A stretch of 64,000 bases of DNA from Larkinella arboricola (GTDB lineage Bacteria > Bacteroidota > Bacteroidia > Cytophagales > Spirosomataceae): the NCBI RefSeq assembly GCF_003259745.1, contig NZ_QLMC01000001.1:1054001-1118000 (forward strand), read 5' to 3'. A model generated the notes under the pieces. It saw nothing but the letters and a program-made list of their open reading frames with translations. It made no database searches and was not told the DNA's origin. How positions within the stretch are numbered: the stretch's first letter is position 1; each line of letters begins with the position of its first letter. This document shows positions 53,309 through 63,110 of the stretch, piece after piece. A program made the position numbers and the translations under genes.

Positions 53309-55720
53309 ATGCTACGTAATTATCTGAAAATAGCCTGGCGGAATCTGGTCAAATACCCCACTACAACCGGTATTAACGTTGTGGGGCTGACGTTGGGGCT
53401 GGCAACCTGCCTTCTGATCGGGCTGTTTATCCGCAACGAACTCAGCTACGACGATTACCACACGAAAAAGGACCGAATTTACCGCATCGGGATGACGCGG
53501 ACGTCCGGGGGCAACGTGGAACAGGGGGGTGTTACGCCGTATCCATTAGCCCCGGCGCTGCGAACGGATTTTTCCGACTGGCCGAAAATAGCCCGGATTC
53601 ACGCGGAGGAGGACCTGACCGTTGTTGTCTCTCCAACAAAGCTTTTCAAGGAGGACAAGGTGGTTTTTGCCGAGCCGGAACTGCTGGATATATTCGATTT
53701 TAACCTACTGACCGGTGATGGTTCGGCTATCTTAAGCCAGCCTAATCAGGTGATTTTGAATGAAAGTACCGCCCGAAAATACTTCGGTACGGATTTACCT
53801 ATTGGTAAAACGCTTCGCCTGGGCAATGATCTGACGGTGGTAGTGAAAGGTCTTATGCAGGATGTGCCGGTACAATCGAATCTGCCCGCCAGTATGCTGG
53901 TCTCGTTTTCGTCGATGAAAACCTATTTCCAGTTTGGAATCGAACAATGGGGCCTGCGATCGGGCGGTAGTGTCTATGCCGTGTTACCCGAAGGCCATTT
54001 GCCCGAAGAATACGCAAACCGGCTACGTCAGGCAGCAAAGAAGTACTTTCCTCAGCGGGCCGGGGAGACTTCCGAACTGGTCATGCAACCCCTGCGCGCT
54101 ATTCATTTCAGCCCGGCTTTTGACGGAACGATTCTGACGCCCGCCATTTCGCCAACGTACCTCTATGTATTTGGAATTGTTGGGTTGTTCGTGCTGCTGA
54201 TTGCCTGCGTCAATTTTATCAATATGTCGACCGCCCGCGCCATGATCCGCGCCCGGGAGGTGGGTGTTCGGAAAGTGATCGGGGCAACACAGAACCAGCT
54301 GGTTGCTCAATTTTTGAGTGAAGCTTTTTGGGTAACGGCTTTTTCGGCGGTGCTGGCATTGCTGCTGACGTATCAGGTTATGCCGCTGGTCAACGACTTT
54401 ATGCAGAAACAGATTGCCTTTGTCTGGGGTGAATCAATCGTTTTATTAACGGTCCTGGCCCTGTTGACGGGCTTGTTGGCGGGTTTGTATCCGTCATTCT
54501 TTCTGGCGCGGTTCCAGCCCATCCGGGTGCTGAAAACGGCGGCCGAGCCGGGGCGGGGCAGTATGGCCTGGTTGCGGCAGGGGTTAGTGATTTTTCAGTT
54601 TACGATATCACTCGTGCTGGCCGTAGGCGTCATGGTTGTATACCGCCAGATGAACTTCTTCCGCGACAAAGACCTCGGTTTTGATCAGGAAGCCATCGTG
54701 GAGGTCGGATTGCCCGAAGCAAAAGGCTTGCAGGAGCTGGGCCAGTCGCTGCGGCAGATTCCGGGCGTCGAGCAACTTTCGTTTGCCATCGGAGCACCAA
54801 CGTCAAACAACAATTTCGATACGTCCATCCAGATCGAACCGGCCAATCCAGATGAAAAAGTAGGTATTTCGCTTAAACTTGCGGATGCCGATTACCTCCG
54901 GACGTACGGACTCAGGTTGTTGGCGGGGCGGTTTTTCGAACATCGTGACACGCTGGCCATTGCGAACACGATTCCGCAAGCCGAGCGGAGGTTTCTGTAC
55001 GTTGTCAATGAAAATACCGTCAAGGCGCTCGGCCTATCGAAGCCGGAACAGGCACTGGGTCGCAAAATTCGGGCGGGTCTGTATGATATTGAAGGCGAAA
55101 TCATTGGCGTCGTCCGGAATTTTCACACCAGTTCCCTGCGGGAGCCGATGCGGGCAATGGTGATGATGAATTTTCCCTCCCTTTACTATTCGGCGGGTAT
55201 AAAGCTGCGAACGAGCGATTATGTCGGTACGCTGGCGGCCATTGAAAAAAGCTGGAAAAAGATTTTCCCGAACGCGCTGTTCGAAGCAAAATTTCTCGAT
55301 CAGAGTTTGCAGGCATTATACGAAAACGAGCAGCGGCAGTTTACGCTCCTGCGCGTGTTTGCGGGGCTGGCCCTGGTCATTTGCTGCCTGGGATTGTGGG
55401 GGCTGGCGTCGTTCGTGATAGAACGCCGAACCAAAGAGATTGGCGTTCGGAAAGTGTTGGGCGCGTCGGTAGCCGGTATTGTGGCACTGCTGGCAAAAGA
55501 TTTCCTCAAACTCGTGTTGGCCGCGTTGCTCATTGCTACACCGATTGCCTGGTACGCGATGGACCGTTGGCTGAGCGCGTTCAGCTACCGCATCGACGTG
55601 GAGTGGTGGGTGTTTGCGCTGGTGGGAGCCGGAGCGGTTTTGATCGCCTTTCTGACGGTATCGTTCCAAAGCATCCGGGCGGCCCTGATGAATCCGGTGC
55701 GGTCGCTGCGCTCTGAATAG
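53309..55720 (+). CDS. FtsX/MacB-type ABC permease, array member 5
   Basis: An 803-residue double permease. MLRNYLKIAWRNLVKYPTTT leads to NELSYDDYHTKKDRIYRIGM. The first coupling loop is RAREVGVRKVIGATQNQLVA, the second RRTKEIGVRKVLGASVAGIV, followed by LLAKDF where the other closely related members have LLSKDF. The tail is AALMNPVRSLRSE. Its two periplasmic domains are poorly conserved against the neighbours, while the last 120 residues follow the array pattern. The gap to the next gene is 92 bases and holds a degenerate inverted repeat. Confidence 0.93.
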   Translation: MLRNYLKIAWRNLVKYPTTTGINVVGLTLGLATCLLIGLFIRNELSYDDYHTKKDRIYRIGMTRTSGGNVEQGGVTPYPLAPALRTDFSDWPKIARIHAEEDLTVVVSPTKLFKEDKVVFAEPELLDIFDFNLLTGDGSAILSQPNQVILNESTARKYFGTDLPIGKTLRLGNDLTVVVKGLMQDVPVQSNLPASMLVSFSSMKTYFQFGIEQWGLRSGGSVYAVLPEGHLPEEYANRLRQAAKKYFPQRAGETSELVMQPLRAIHFSPAFDGTILTPAISPTYLYVFGIVGLFVLLIACVNFINMSTARAMIRAREVGVRKVIGATQNQLVAQFLSEAFWVTAFSAVLALLLTYQVMPLVNDFMQKQIAFVWGESIVLLTVLALLTGLLAGLYPSFFLARFQPIRVLKTAAEPGRGSMAWLRQGLVIFQFTISLVLAVGVMVVYRQMNFFRDKDLGFDQEAIVEVGLPEAKGLQELGQSLRQIPGVEQLSFAIGAPTSNNNFDTSIQIEPANPDEKVGISLKLADADYLRTYGLRLLAGRFFEHRDTLAIANTIPQAERRFLYVVNENTVKALGLSKPEQALGRKIRAGLYDIEGEIIGVVRNFHTSSLREPMRAMVMMNFPSLYYSAGIKLRTSDYVGTLAAIEKSWKKIFPNALFEAKFLDQSLQALYENEQRQFTLLRVFAGLALVICCLGLWGLASFVIERRTKEIGVRKVLGASVAGIVALLAKDFLKLVLAALLIATPIAWYAMDRWLSAFSYRIDVEWWVFALVGAGAVLIAFLTVSFQSIRAALMNPVRSLRSE

Positions 55721-55812
55721 TCAGTTTAGAACGATGAGGTAAGAATGGTGAGTTGGCTCCGCCAGAATAAAAAGAATTCGTCATCAATTCTTAACTCTTT
55801 GCTCCCAAAAAT

Positions 55813-58221
55813 ATGCTATTCAACTACTGGAAAATAACCGTTCGGGTGCTGTTCAGAAACAAGGTTTACAGCCTGACCAACATCGTGGGCCTTAGTGTAG
55901 GGCTGGCAACCTGTGGTCTGATTGCGCTGTATATTTTCAACGAATGGCGGGTGGACCGGTTTCACGAAAAGGGGCATCGTATTTACCGGGTGGTAACCAA
56001 TACCGTCACCAAAGGCGAAACCGAACGGGCAGCCAATACCGTTGGGCGGCCGCTGACGCAAGCCATCCGGCAGGAGGTTCCTGAAGTTGAAGCGGTGGTG
56101 CCGATTCATTGGGCGAACTTTCCGATCAAACATAACAACCGGTATTTCTACGACCAGGAGTTGTATGTGGGGGAGGATTTCCTGACCACGTTTACGTTTC
56201 CGCTGCTCGAAGGAGATCCGAAAACCGCCCTGCGCGAACCGTATACCCTAGTGTTGACAGAGAGCACAGCCCGTAAGTATTTCGGCGACGGCCCGGCACT
56301 TGGTAAAACTTTGATGCTGAGCGACACCCTTCCGTTTAAAGTCACGGGCGTTCTGGCCGAACCGCAGCCTTCCCACCTTTCCTTTCAGCTACTGCTGTCG
56401 ATGCCGACATTCTATGCGGTTGGCAATACGTCTGAAGGGCAATGGTTTACCTGGGATGAATTCTGTTATGTGCTGCTTCCCGAAAAGGCCAATCGGGCCG
56501 TAGCTGAACAGAAAATTTCGGCCCTGCCGATGAAATACAATGCGGAAGAATACCGCAATAATGGTATTTATATAACGCAATCGCTGGAAGCAATGTCCTC
56601 GATTTACCTTAATTCGACCGGGATTCCGGACCCGGGTGGGGCTAATCGCGCAACCGGTAGTGCGAAACAACTGCAATGGCTGGGGGCAATCGGTTTATTT
56701 CTCCTGTTGCTGGCGATCATCAACTTCGTGAACCTGACCACGGCCCATCAGGGAGAGCGGGCGAAAGAGGTAGGGGTTCGGAAAGCCATTGGAGCGGGCT
56801 ATATGGCATTGGTGCTTCAATTTCTCGGCGAATCGATCCTGCTGGCGTTTCTGGCCGGAATGCTGGCGGTGGTCCTGCTGCTGGGGACCTTACCCTTTCT
56901 GAATGAATTCACGGGAAAGACCATTCCGCTGTCTATGCTGACCCAACCCGGTACGGTTTTGATGGGTGTTGGTTTTTTATTGCTGACGGGCCTGCTGGCG
57001 GGATGGTATCCGGCCTTACTGCTGGCGCGTTTCCGTCCGGTCGATACCATGAAGGGACAGGTTGTCACGACCAAAGGGGCTGGATTGCGTCGCGGATTGG
57101 TGGTTTTTCAATTCGGTATCTCGCTGGTCCTCATTATCAGTACACTGGTAGTAGTCCGGCAATTGCGGTTTATGCAAAGCCAGAGCCTGGGATTTAATAA
57201 AGAACGGGTGCTTACGGTGGAATTGCGCAAATTACCACGGCTGGATTTTATTCAGAACTACGAAAGCCTGAAGCAGCAGGTGGCGGCTCTGCCCACTATC
57301 AAGTCGGTATCGGGCGTGTCGGCTTTGCCGGGGCGCGACGGCTGGAACGGCCAGATCGTTTATCCTGAAGGTCGGCCGTCCGATCAGCCGTTGTCGATGG
57401 AAGTGATCCCGGTTGATCATGATTATGTCAAAACGCTGGGCCTTACGATTCGCAGCGGGCGCGACTATTCTAAACGCTTTTCGACGGATGCAGGGCACGG
57501 TGTGCTGCTCAACGAAGCCGCCTGCAAAGCGATCGGCTGGAAACCCGACGAAGCCATTGGCAAACGGATCCAGTCAGCGGGACTCGACGATGGTCGGGTG
57601 GTGGGTGTTATAGCCGACTTTCACCAGCACGGTTTACAGCAAAAAATAAAACCGGTTTTGACGTTTATCACCCCGGCTTATACGTATCGCTATTTATCGC
57701 TCCGGCTAGGGGCGGGTGATGTGCGCACAACCGTTGCGGAGGTAGAACGGTTCTGGCAAAAGCGGTTTCCCGGCTATGATTTCGACTATTATTTTCTGGA
57801 TGAAGATTTTAACCGCCAATACAAAACCGAGCAGCAACTGTCGGCCCTGTTTGGCGTGTTTGCCGGATTAGCCATTTTCATCGCTTGCCTGGGTTTGTTC
57901 GCGCTAACCAAGTTCACCGCCGAAAAACGGACCAAAGAAATCGGAGTCCGAAAAGTGCTGGGTGCGAGCGTGGGCAGCATTGTTGCGCTGCTTTCCAAAG
58001 ATTTTCTGAAACTAGTGATCATTTCCATCCTGATCGCATCGCCGGTTGCGTGGTATGCCATGAGCAGCTGGCTACAGGATTTTGCCTACAAAATTGACCT
58101 GGGGTGGTCGGTATTTGCCATTGCGGGGATCGGTGCGGTGGTGGTGGCCTTTATCACGGTCAGTTTTCAAAGCATCAAAGCCGCGTTGATGAATCCGGTG
58201 AATTCGTTAAAAAATGAATAG
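55813..58221 (+). CDS. FtsX/MacB-type ABC permease, array member 6
   Basis: An 802-residue double permease with a slightly different start, MLFNYWKITVRVLFRNKVYS, and FNEWRVDRFHEKGHRIYRVV in place of the ELSYDxFH motif. Coupling loops are RAKEVGVRKAIGAGYMALVL and KRTKEIGVRKVLGASVGSIV. The tail is AALMNPVNSLKNE. A QGERAKEVG context replaces the usual STARS helix end. Only 41 bases separate its stop from the ATG of member 7, so the two are probably on one message. Confidence 0.92.
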   Translation: MLFNYWKITVRVLFRNKVYSLTNIVGLSVGLATCGLIALYIFNEWRVDRFHEKGHRIYRVVTNTVTKGETERAANTVGRPLTQAIRQEVPEVEAVVPIHWANFPIKHNNRYFYDQELYVGEDFLTTFTFPLLEGDPKTALREPYTLVLTESTARKYFGDGPALGKTLMLSDTLPFKVTGVLAEPQPSHLSFQLLLSMPTFYAVGNTSEGQWFTWDEFCYVLLPEKANRAVAEQKISALPMKYNAEEYRNNGIYITQSLEAMSSIYLNSTGIPDPGGANRATGSAKQLQWLGAIGLFLLLLAIINFVNLTTAHQGERAKEVGVRKAIGAGYMALVLQFLGESILLAFLAGMLAVVLLLGTLPFLNEFTGKTIPLSMLTQPGTVLMGVGFLLLTGLLAGWYPALLLARFRPVDTMKGQVVTTKGAGLRRGLVVFQFGISLVLIISTLVVVRQLRFMQSQSLGFNKERVLTVELRKLPRLDFIQNYESLKQQVAALPTIKSVSGVSALPGRDGWNGQIVYPEGRPSDQPLSMEVIPVDHDYVKTLGLTIRSGRDYSKRFSTDAGHGVLLNEAACKAIGWKPDEAIGKRIQSAGLDDGRVVGVIADFHQHGLQQKIKPVLTFITPAYTYRYLSLRLGAGDVRTTVAEVERFWQKRFPGYDFDYYFLDEDFNRQYKTEQQLSALFGVFAGLAIFIACLGLFALTKFTAEKRTKEIGVRKVLGASVGSIVALLSKDFLKLVIISILIASPVAWYAMSSWLQDFAYKIDLGWSVFAIAGIGAVVVAFITVSFQSIKAALMNPVNSLKNE

Positions 58222-58262
58222 TCTTGAACCAGGAGTACGCGGATGAAAGACACGAATTGACT

Positions 58263-60635
58263 ATGCTACAAAACTACCTGAAAATTGCCCTTCGTAGCCT
58301 CTGGCGCAACAAGCTGTTTTCGCTGGTCAACATCATTGGGTTATCGCTCAGCATGGCCGTCGGAATCGGGATGCTCACCAGCCTGAAAGCAAATCTGGAT
58401 ACCGATCATTTTCATCCGTACCTGGATCGTACGTTTCGGGTGCTGACGGATGCCACCACCTCCGAAGGCCGAACCCGCTGGGCTACGGCCCCACAGCCCA
58501 TTGCGGCCTCCATCCGGCAGATGAGCATGGTCGAAGAGGTCGTGCAGGTGCGGCAGGGCGGAACCGTCCGGGTACTGACCGATCAGGGCGAATTAGAAAT
58601 CAACACGGTTTTTACGGAACCTTCGTTTTTCCATGTATTTGGGTTTTCGCTGACCGTTGGCAACGCCAGCACGGCTTTACAATCCCCGCAGACGGTTTTA
58701 CTGAGTCAGTCCGTTGCGCTCCGGCTTTTTGGGGAACAGCACGCGGTGGGGCAAACGGTATTGTTTGATGGCCTGGGCCGGTTTACAGTAGCGGGTATCA
58801 TGCAGGAGCCGCCTTTGCGTACGCACCTGCCCGTGGAAGCCGTTTTCTCGCTGCAAGCCGCCCGGAGTCTGGAAAAAGCGGGCCGAATCCCTGTGCTGTC
58901 GGAGCAGTGGACGGAGTACAAAACAACGGCTACGTATGCCCTGCTAAGAGCCGCTGACAATGCGCCGGCTTTTCATCAACTCGTAAGCCGGATTAATCAG
59001 AAATCAAAATCGGCAGAACCTGGTCCGGCGCTGTCTTTTTCGGCACAACCCATTGAAGATATTACACCCTGGAACCCGGCAATTCAGAACGACCGGCACG
59101 CGGGTATAAACTGGGCGGGCATCAGCCAAAGTTTATTTCTGATCGCAACGCTTACCCTGCTGGCGGCTTTCAACTACACCAGCCTTTCGCTGGCCCGGTC
59201 GCTCACGCGGGCGAAAGAAGTGGGCATTCGGAAAGCCAGCGGGGCACTGGGGAGGCAGATTGTGGGCCAGTTCCTGACCGAATCGACGGTTATTGCGTTG
59301 GTTGCGCTGCTGGTGGGTCTGACTCTCTGGTACACGGTGGTCAACTCGGGTTGGTTGCCCGAATCCAAAGCCCGCGCATTCTGGCCCGATGCGCAATTAA
59401 CGGGCTGGCTTTTTGGGTATGCATTGCTGACTGGTCTGGTGGCCGGAGCGGTTCCGGCGGGCTTGCTGGCCCGTTTTCAACCCGTTCAGGTACTGCGTAA
59501 TCTGCAAACGGTTCGGTTGTTCCGGCAGGTCGGCTTTTACCGGGTGCTCATCGTAATTCAGTTTGCGGTTACGACCATGCTGATGGTTTTTCTGGTGATC
59601 CTGCGCGATGTCGGTGTGCATACCAGCGATCAGCTCCGAAGCGTATTACCCACCAACGTAGTGCTTTTGACGCTCCGGGGTGAGTCGGTGGCAACGCTCA
59701 AACCGCAATTGGAGCAACTAAGTCAGGTCCGGCGCGTTACAGCTGCCAGTCAGGTAGCCATTTACCCGGCGACGATTCCCGGCACGCTGCGTGTGGAAGG
59801 AGCATCTTCCCGAACCGTGGTTTCCAAAGTGATTGATGAGCATTACGTTCCGGTTTTTGGGCTTACCATGCGGGCGGGTCGCAACCTGCCGTCAAACCTC
59901 TCGCCCACGCGGGAGCAATACGTGCTGGTCAACGAGCAACTGGCGCGGCAACTGCCGGGAAATAAGCCCGAAACCGCCATCGGGCAACGCATCCGGATCG
60001 ACTCCGCCGATGTGCAGATTGCGGGCGTACTGGCCGAGCCTGATGCCCCGTTGTCGCCCATCCAGCCCACGGTTTTCCGGTACAAACCAGCTCAGGCTAC
60101 GTTGCTGGCCCTGCAAACCGAGCCCGGCAGCGAGTCTGCCGTTCTGGAAGCCAGCCGCCGGATCTGGCAGGAGCGCGTGCCCAACCGTCTGCCCGAAGTA
60201 TACCGCTATGACGAAAAAGTGAAGGAGGACTTTGAGAAAGGATTTGGGACGGTAAATCAGTTTTTCGGGTTCTTCTGCGGCCTCGTCATGCTGGTGGCCT
60301 GTCTGGGTATTCTGGGTATCTCGGCGTATGCGGTGGAGGTCCGGACGCGCGAAATTGGTATTCGGCGGACGCTGGGCGCTGGCCCGGGCGAGGTGATCTG
60401 GACGCTCTCAAAAACGTTTATCAAACTGCTCCTGTGGGCGGGTCTTTTTGGTTTACCGGCGGGCTGGTTCTGCGGGAAACTCCTGCGCGACCGCATGGCT
60501 TCCGGGGTTGATCTGGGGCCGGTCAATCTGCTGATTGGTTTTGGTCTGGTGGTACTGGTGGGGGGCCTAACCGTACTGTCGCAAACCGCAAGGGCTACCC
60601 GAATCAAACCGGCGGATGTGTTGCGGGGCGAATAA
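58263..60635 (+). CDS. Divergent FtsX/MacB-type ABC permease, array member 7
   Basis: A 790-residue member from ATG at 58263. The upstream in-frame start at 58224 would add 13 residues. MLQNYLKIALRSLWRNKLFS is array-like, but the ELSYD motif is ANLDTDHFHP, and the first coupling loop is RAKEVGIRKASGALGRQIVG. The second half departs most: VRTREIGIRRTLGAGPGEVI replaces the QRTKEIGVRKVLGASV block, and the end is ATRIKPADVLRGE instead of ALMNPVxSLxxE. It therefore resembles ordinary MacB/LolC-type ends and seems to have escaped the sequence sharing seen in its neighbours, or came from another locus. Confidence 0.9.
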   Translation: MLQNYLKIALRSLWRNKLFSLVNIIGLSLSMAVGIGMLTSLKANLDTDHFHPYLDRTFRVLTDATTSEGRTRWATAPQPIAASIRQMSMVEEVVQVRQGGTVRVLTDQGELEINTVFTEPSFFHVFGFSLTVGNASTALQSPQTVLLSQSVALRLFGEQHAVGQTVLFDGLGRFTVAGIMQEPPLRTHLPVEAVFSLQAARSLEKAGRIPVLSEQWTEYKTTATYALLRAADNAPAFHQLVSRINQKSKSAEPGPALSFSAQPIEDITPWNPAIQNDRHAGINWAGISQSLFLIATLTLLAAFNYTSLSLARSLTRAKEVGIRKASGALGRQIVGQFLTESTVIALVALLVGLTLWYTVVNSGWLPESKARAFWPDAQLTGWLFGYALLTGLVAGAVPAGLLARFQPVQVLRNLQTVRLFRQVGFYRVLIVIQFAVTTMLMVFLVILRDVGVHTSDQLRSVLPTNVVLLTLRGESVATLKPQLEQLSQVRRVTAASQVAIYPATIPGTLRVEGASSRTVVSKVIDEHYVPVFGLTMRAGRNLPSNLSPTREQYVLVNEQLARQLPGNKPETAIGQRIRIDSADVQIAGVLAEPDAPLSPIQPTVFRYKPAQATLLALQTEPGSESAVLEASRRIWQERVPNRLPEVYRYDEKVKEDFEKGFGTVNQFFGFFCGLVMLVACLGILGISAYAVEVRTREIGIRRTLGAGPGEVIWTLSKTFIKLLLWAGLFGLPAGWFCGKLLRDRMASGVDLGPVNLLIGFGLVVLVGGLTVLSQTARATRIKPADVLRGE

Positions 60636-60696
60636 AACCAGCTTGTGACGAAAGCCGTGTACAGATCAGAAAATGAGTTCCTAAACCCTTTTATCA

Positions 60697-63105
60697 ATGC
60701 TACGAAATTATTTCAAAATCGCTTTTCGAAACCTGCGGAGAAACCCGGTTTTTACGGGAATCAATGTGGTGGGGCTGGCGGTCGGGCTGGCATCCTGCCT
60801 GCTGCTGTACATCTATATTTCGCACGAACTGAGCTACGATAATTTCCACCCGAACGCCGACCGGATTGTGCGCGTGGTGATGGAATACAGCATGGAAGGC
60901 CAGGTAAACCGGGTACAGCAGACCGGAACGAAGGTGGCACCGGAGTTCAGCCGACGGTTTCCGGAAGTGGAGTTGGGGGTTCGGCTCGAAAACCGGCCCG
61001 CTGTCGTCAGTTACGCCGACCGGAAGTTTCTGGAAAAACGGGTGGTGTATGCTGATTCGACCTTGTTTGCTATCTTTTCGTTTCCGTTGAAAGTGGGTAA
61101 TCCGAAAACCGCGCTGGCTGGTCCGAACAAGACGGTTTTGTCGGAATCGACGGCCCGGAAATATTTTGGAAATCAGAACCCGGTTGGAAAAACCGTGCGG
61201 ATCAATACCGGCTGGGGTGATCAGGACTATACCGTCACCGGTATTGTGGGAGACAGTCCGGCCAATTCGCAGATCAAATACGATGTGCTGGCGTCATTCA
61301 GCACGCTGTCGGCTTCGAAAATCGAGCAGTGGTTTTCGGCCAATTACGCCACCTACCTGCTGCTTCGGAAACCCGAGTCGATTGCTTCTTTACAGGTCAA
61401 GATTCCGGGCTTCATGAAAACGCAGTTCGGTCCGGGCCAGATGAGTGCGGGCAATTACCTGACCTACCTGCTCGAACCCTTGCGGAGCGTACACCTGTAT
61501 TCAGACACGGAAGGCAGTTTTGAACCCAACGGCGATCGGCTTTACATCTACATTTTTGGTTCGGTAGCGGTTTTGATTCTGATCATTGCCTGCGTCAATT
61601 ACATCAATCTGGCAACGTCCAGAGCCGTTGAACGGGCGCAGGAAGTCGGTGTGCGGAAGGTGATGGGTGCGTTGCGAAGGCAATTGTTCGGGCAGTTCAT
61701 GGGTGAGTCGGTGCTGGTGACGTTTACGGCTTTGGCCCTGAGTCTGCTGATGGTCTACCTCACCCTGCCGCTTTTCAATGAGTTGTCCGACCGGCAATTT
61801 TCGTTTGAGATGCTGATGCAGCCGGGTCATCTGCTGGGTTTGCTGGGTATCGGTTTGCTGGTTAGTCTGGTAGCGGGTGGTTATCCGGCCCTGGTGCTGG
61901 CGCGGTTTGAGCCGGTTCGCGCTTTGACGGGCCACCTGAAAGTCGCCGGAGCCGGACAGTTTCGCCGGGCGCTGATTGTGTTTCAGTTTGCTGTTACGGC
62001 TTTTCTGATCGTTTGTACGTTGCTGGTTCGCAATCAGTTGGCCTTTATTCAGGATAAAAAACTGGGCTATGACAAGGAGCACGTGCTTGTGTTGCCGGCG
62101 GATGGGCAGGTAAACGAAAAAATCCGGGCCCTGAAATCGGAGTTTAAGCAGCATGCCGACGTGCAACAGGTGGCCCGCGCTTACGAATCGCCGACGTTCA
62201 TCGAAGGGGGGTATAGTATGCGCCGGTCTGATAAAGCCGAAAATCAGTACAAATCGGTGACGGCGCTGCCCGTCGATGAGGATTTTGCCAAAACCATGAA
62301 CCTGCGGATTGTTGCGGGTCGTGACCTGACGGCCGGGGATCTGGAGCGGGCCACGGTTCCGGGCAGCGATAGCCTGCGGCATTTTCATTTTATACTGAAT
62401 GAATCGGCGGTGAAAGAACTCGGCTGGAAATCGCCCCGGGAAGCCATCGGCCAGAAGATGGATATGGGAAATGGGCGGCCCGGTGTCGTAGGGGCGGTGG
62501 TGGAAGATTTTCATTTTGCGTCCATGAAGCAGAAAATCACGCCGTTGGTGCTGTTTCCGGAAGACGGCGGGAATGTGGTGCTGGTGAAGTTGTCGGGAAG
62601 CCGGTTGCCGCATACGCTTCAGTTTCTGGAACAAAAGTGGAAAACCATCGTGCCTTCCCTGCCCTTCGCGTACGAGTTTCTGGATGAGGAATTTAACCGG
62701 CTGTATTCGCTGGAAACCCGTACCGGGCAGATTTTCAGTGTGTTTGCCTTTCTGTCGATTCTGCTGGCTTGTCTGGGGCTGTTTGGTTTGTCGGCCTATA
62801 CGACGGCGCAGCGGACCAAAGAGATCGGTGTTCGGAAGGTGCTGGGTGCGTCGGTTTCCAACATCGTGCTGCTGCTTTCCAAAGACTTTCTGAAACTGGT
62901 GCTGATTGCCATTGTGCTGGCGTCGCCGGTGGCCTGGTGGGCCATGAACCGCTGGCTGGAGGGGTTTGCCTACCGCATTGACGTAGCCTGGTGGGTGTTT
63001 CTCGTGGCGGCACTCCTGGCCGTCGGTATTGCTTTCCTGACGGTATCGTTTCAGAGCGTTAAGGCGGCCCTGATGAATCCGGTCAAATCACTAAAAACCG
63101 AATAA
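60697..63105 (+). CDS. FtsX/MacB-type ABC permease, array member 8
   Basis: An 802-residue double permease. MLRNYFKIAFRNLRRNPVFT and SHELSYDNFHPNADRIVRVV begin it. Coupling loops are RAQEVGVRKVMGALRRQLFG and QRTKEIGVRKVLGASVSNIV, with LLLSKDFLKLVLIAIVLASP as in member 2. The tail is AALMNPVKSLKTE. The array pattern returns here after the divergent member 7. The gap to member 9 is only 5 bases, the tightest spacing in the array, which indicates translational coupling. Confidence 0.93.
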   Translation: MLRNYFKIAFRNLRRNPVFTGINVVGLAVGLASCLLLYIYISHELSYDNFHPNADRIVRVVMEYSMEGQVNRVQQTGTKVAPEFSRRFPEVELGVRLENRPAVVSYADRKFLEKRVVYADSTLFAIFSFPLKVGNPKTALAGPNKTVLSESTARKYFGNQNPVGKTVRINTGWGDQDYTVTGIVGDSPANSQIKYDVLASFSTLSASKIEQWFSANYATYLLLRKPESIASLQVKIPGFMKTQFGPGQMSAGNYLTYLLEPLRSVHLYSDTEGSFEPNGDRLYIYIFGSVAVLILIIACVNYINLATSRAVERAQEVGVRKVMGALRRQLFGQFMGESVLVTFTALALSLLMVYLTLPLFNELSDRQFSFEMLMQPGHLLGLLGIGLLVSLVAGGYPALVLARFEPVRALTGHLKVAGAGQFRRALIVFQFAVTAFLIVCTLLVRNQLAFIQDKKLGYDKEHVLVLPADGQVNEKIRALKSEFKQHADVQQVARAYESPTFIEGGYSMRRSDKAENQYKSVTALPVDEDFAKTMNLRIVAGRDLTAGDLERATVPGSDSLRHFHFILNESAVKELGWKSPREAIGQKMDMGNGRPGVVGAVVEDFHFASMKQKITPLVLFPEDGGNVVLVKLSGSRLPHTLQFLEQKWKTIVPSLPFAYEFLDEEFNRLYSLETRTGQIFSVFAFLSILLACLGLFGLSAYTTAQRTKEIGVRKVLGASVSNIVLLLSKDFLKLVLIAIVLASPVAWWAMNRWLEGFAYRIDVAWWVFLVAALLAVGIAFLTVSFQSVKAALMNPVKSLKTE

Positions 63106-63110
63106 GGCTC

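Noticed and set aside
61501-62634. 377-codon minus-strand frame inside array member 8.
   Set aside because: It is opposite an intact permease and rich in His, Gln and Arg, typical of an antisense shadow.
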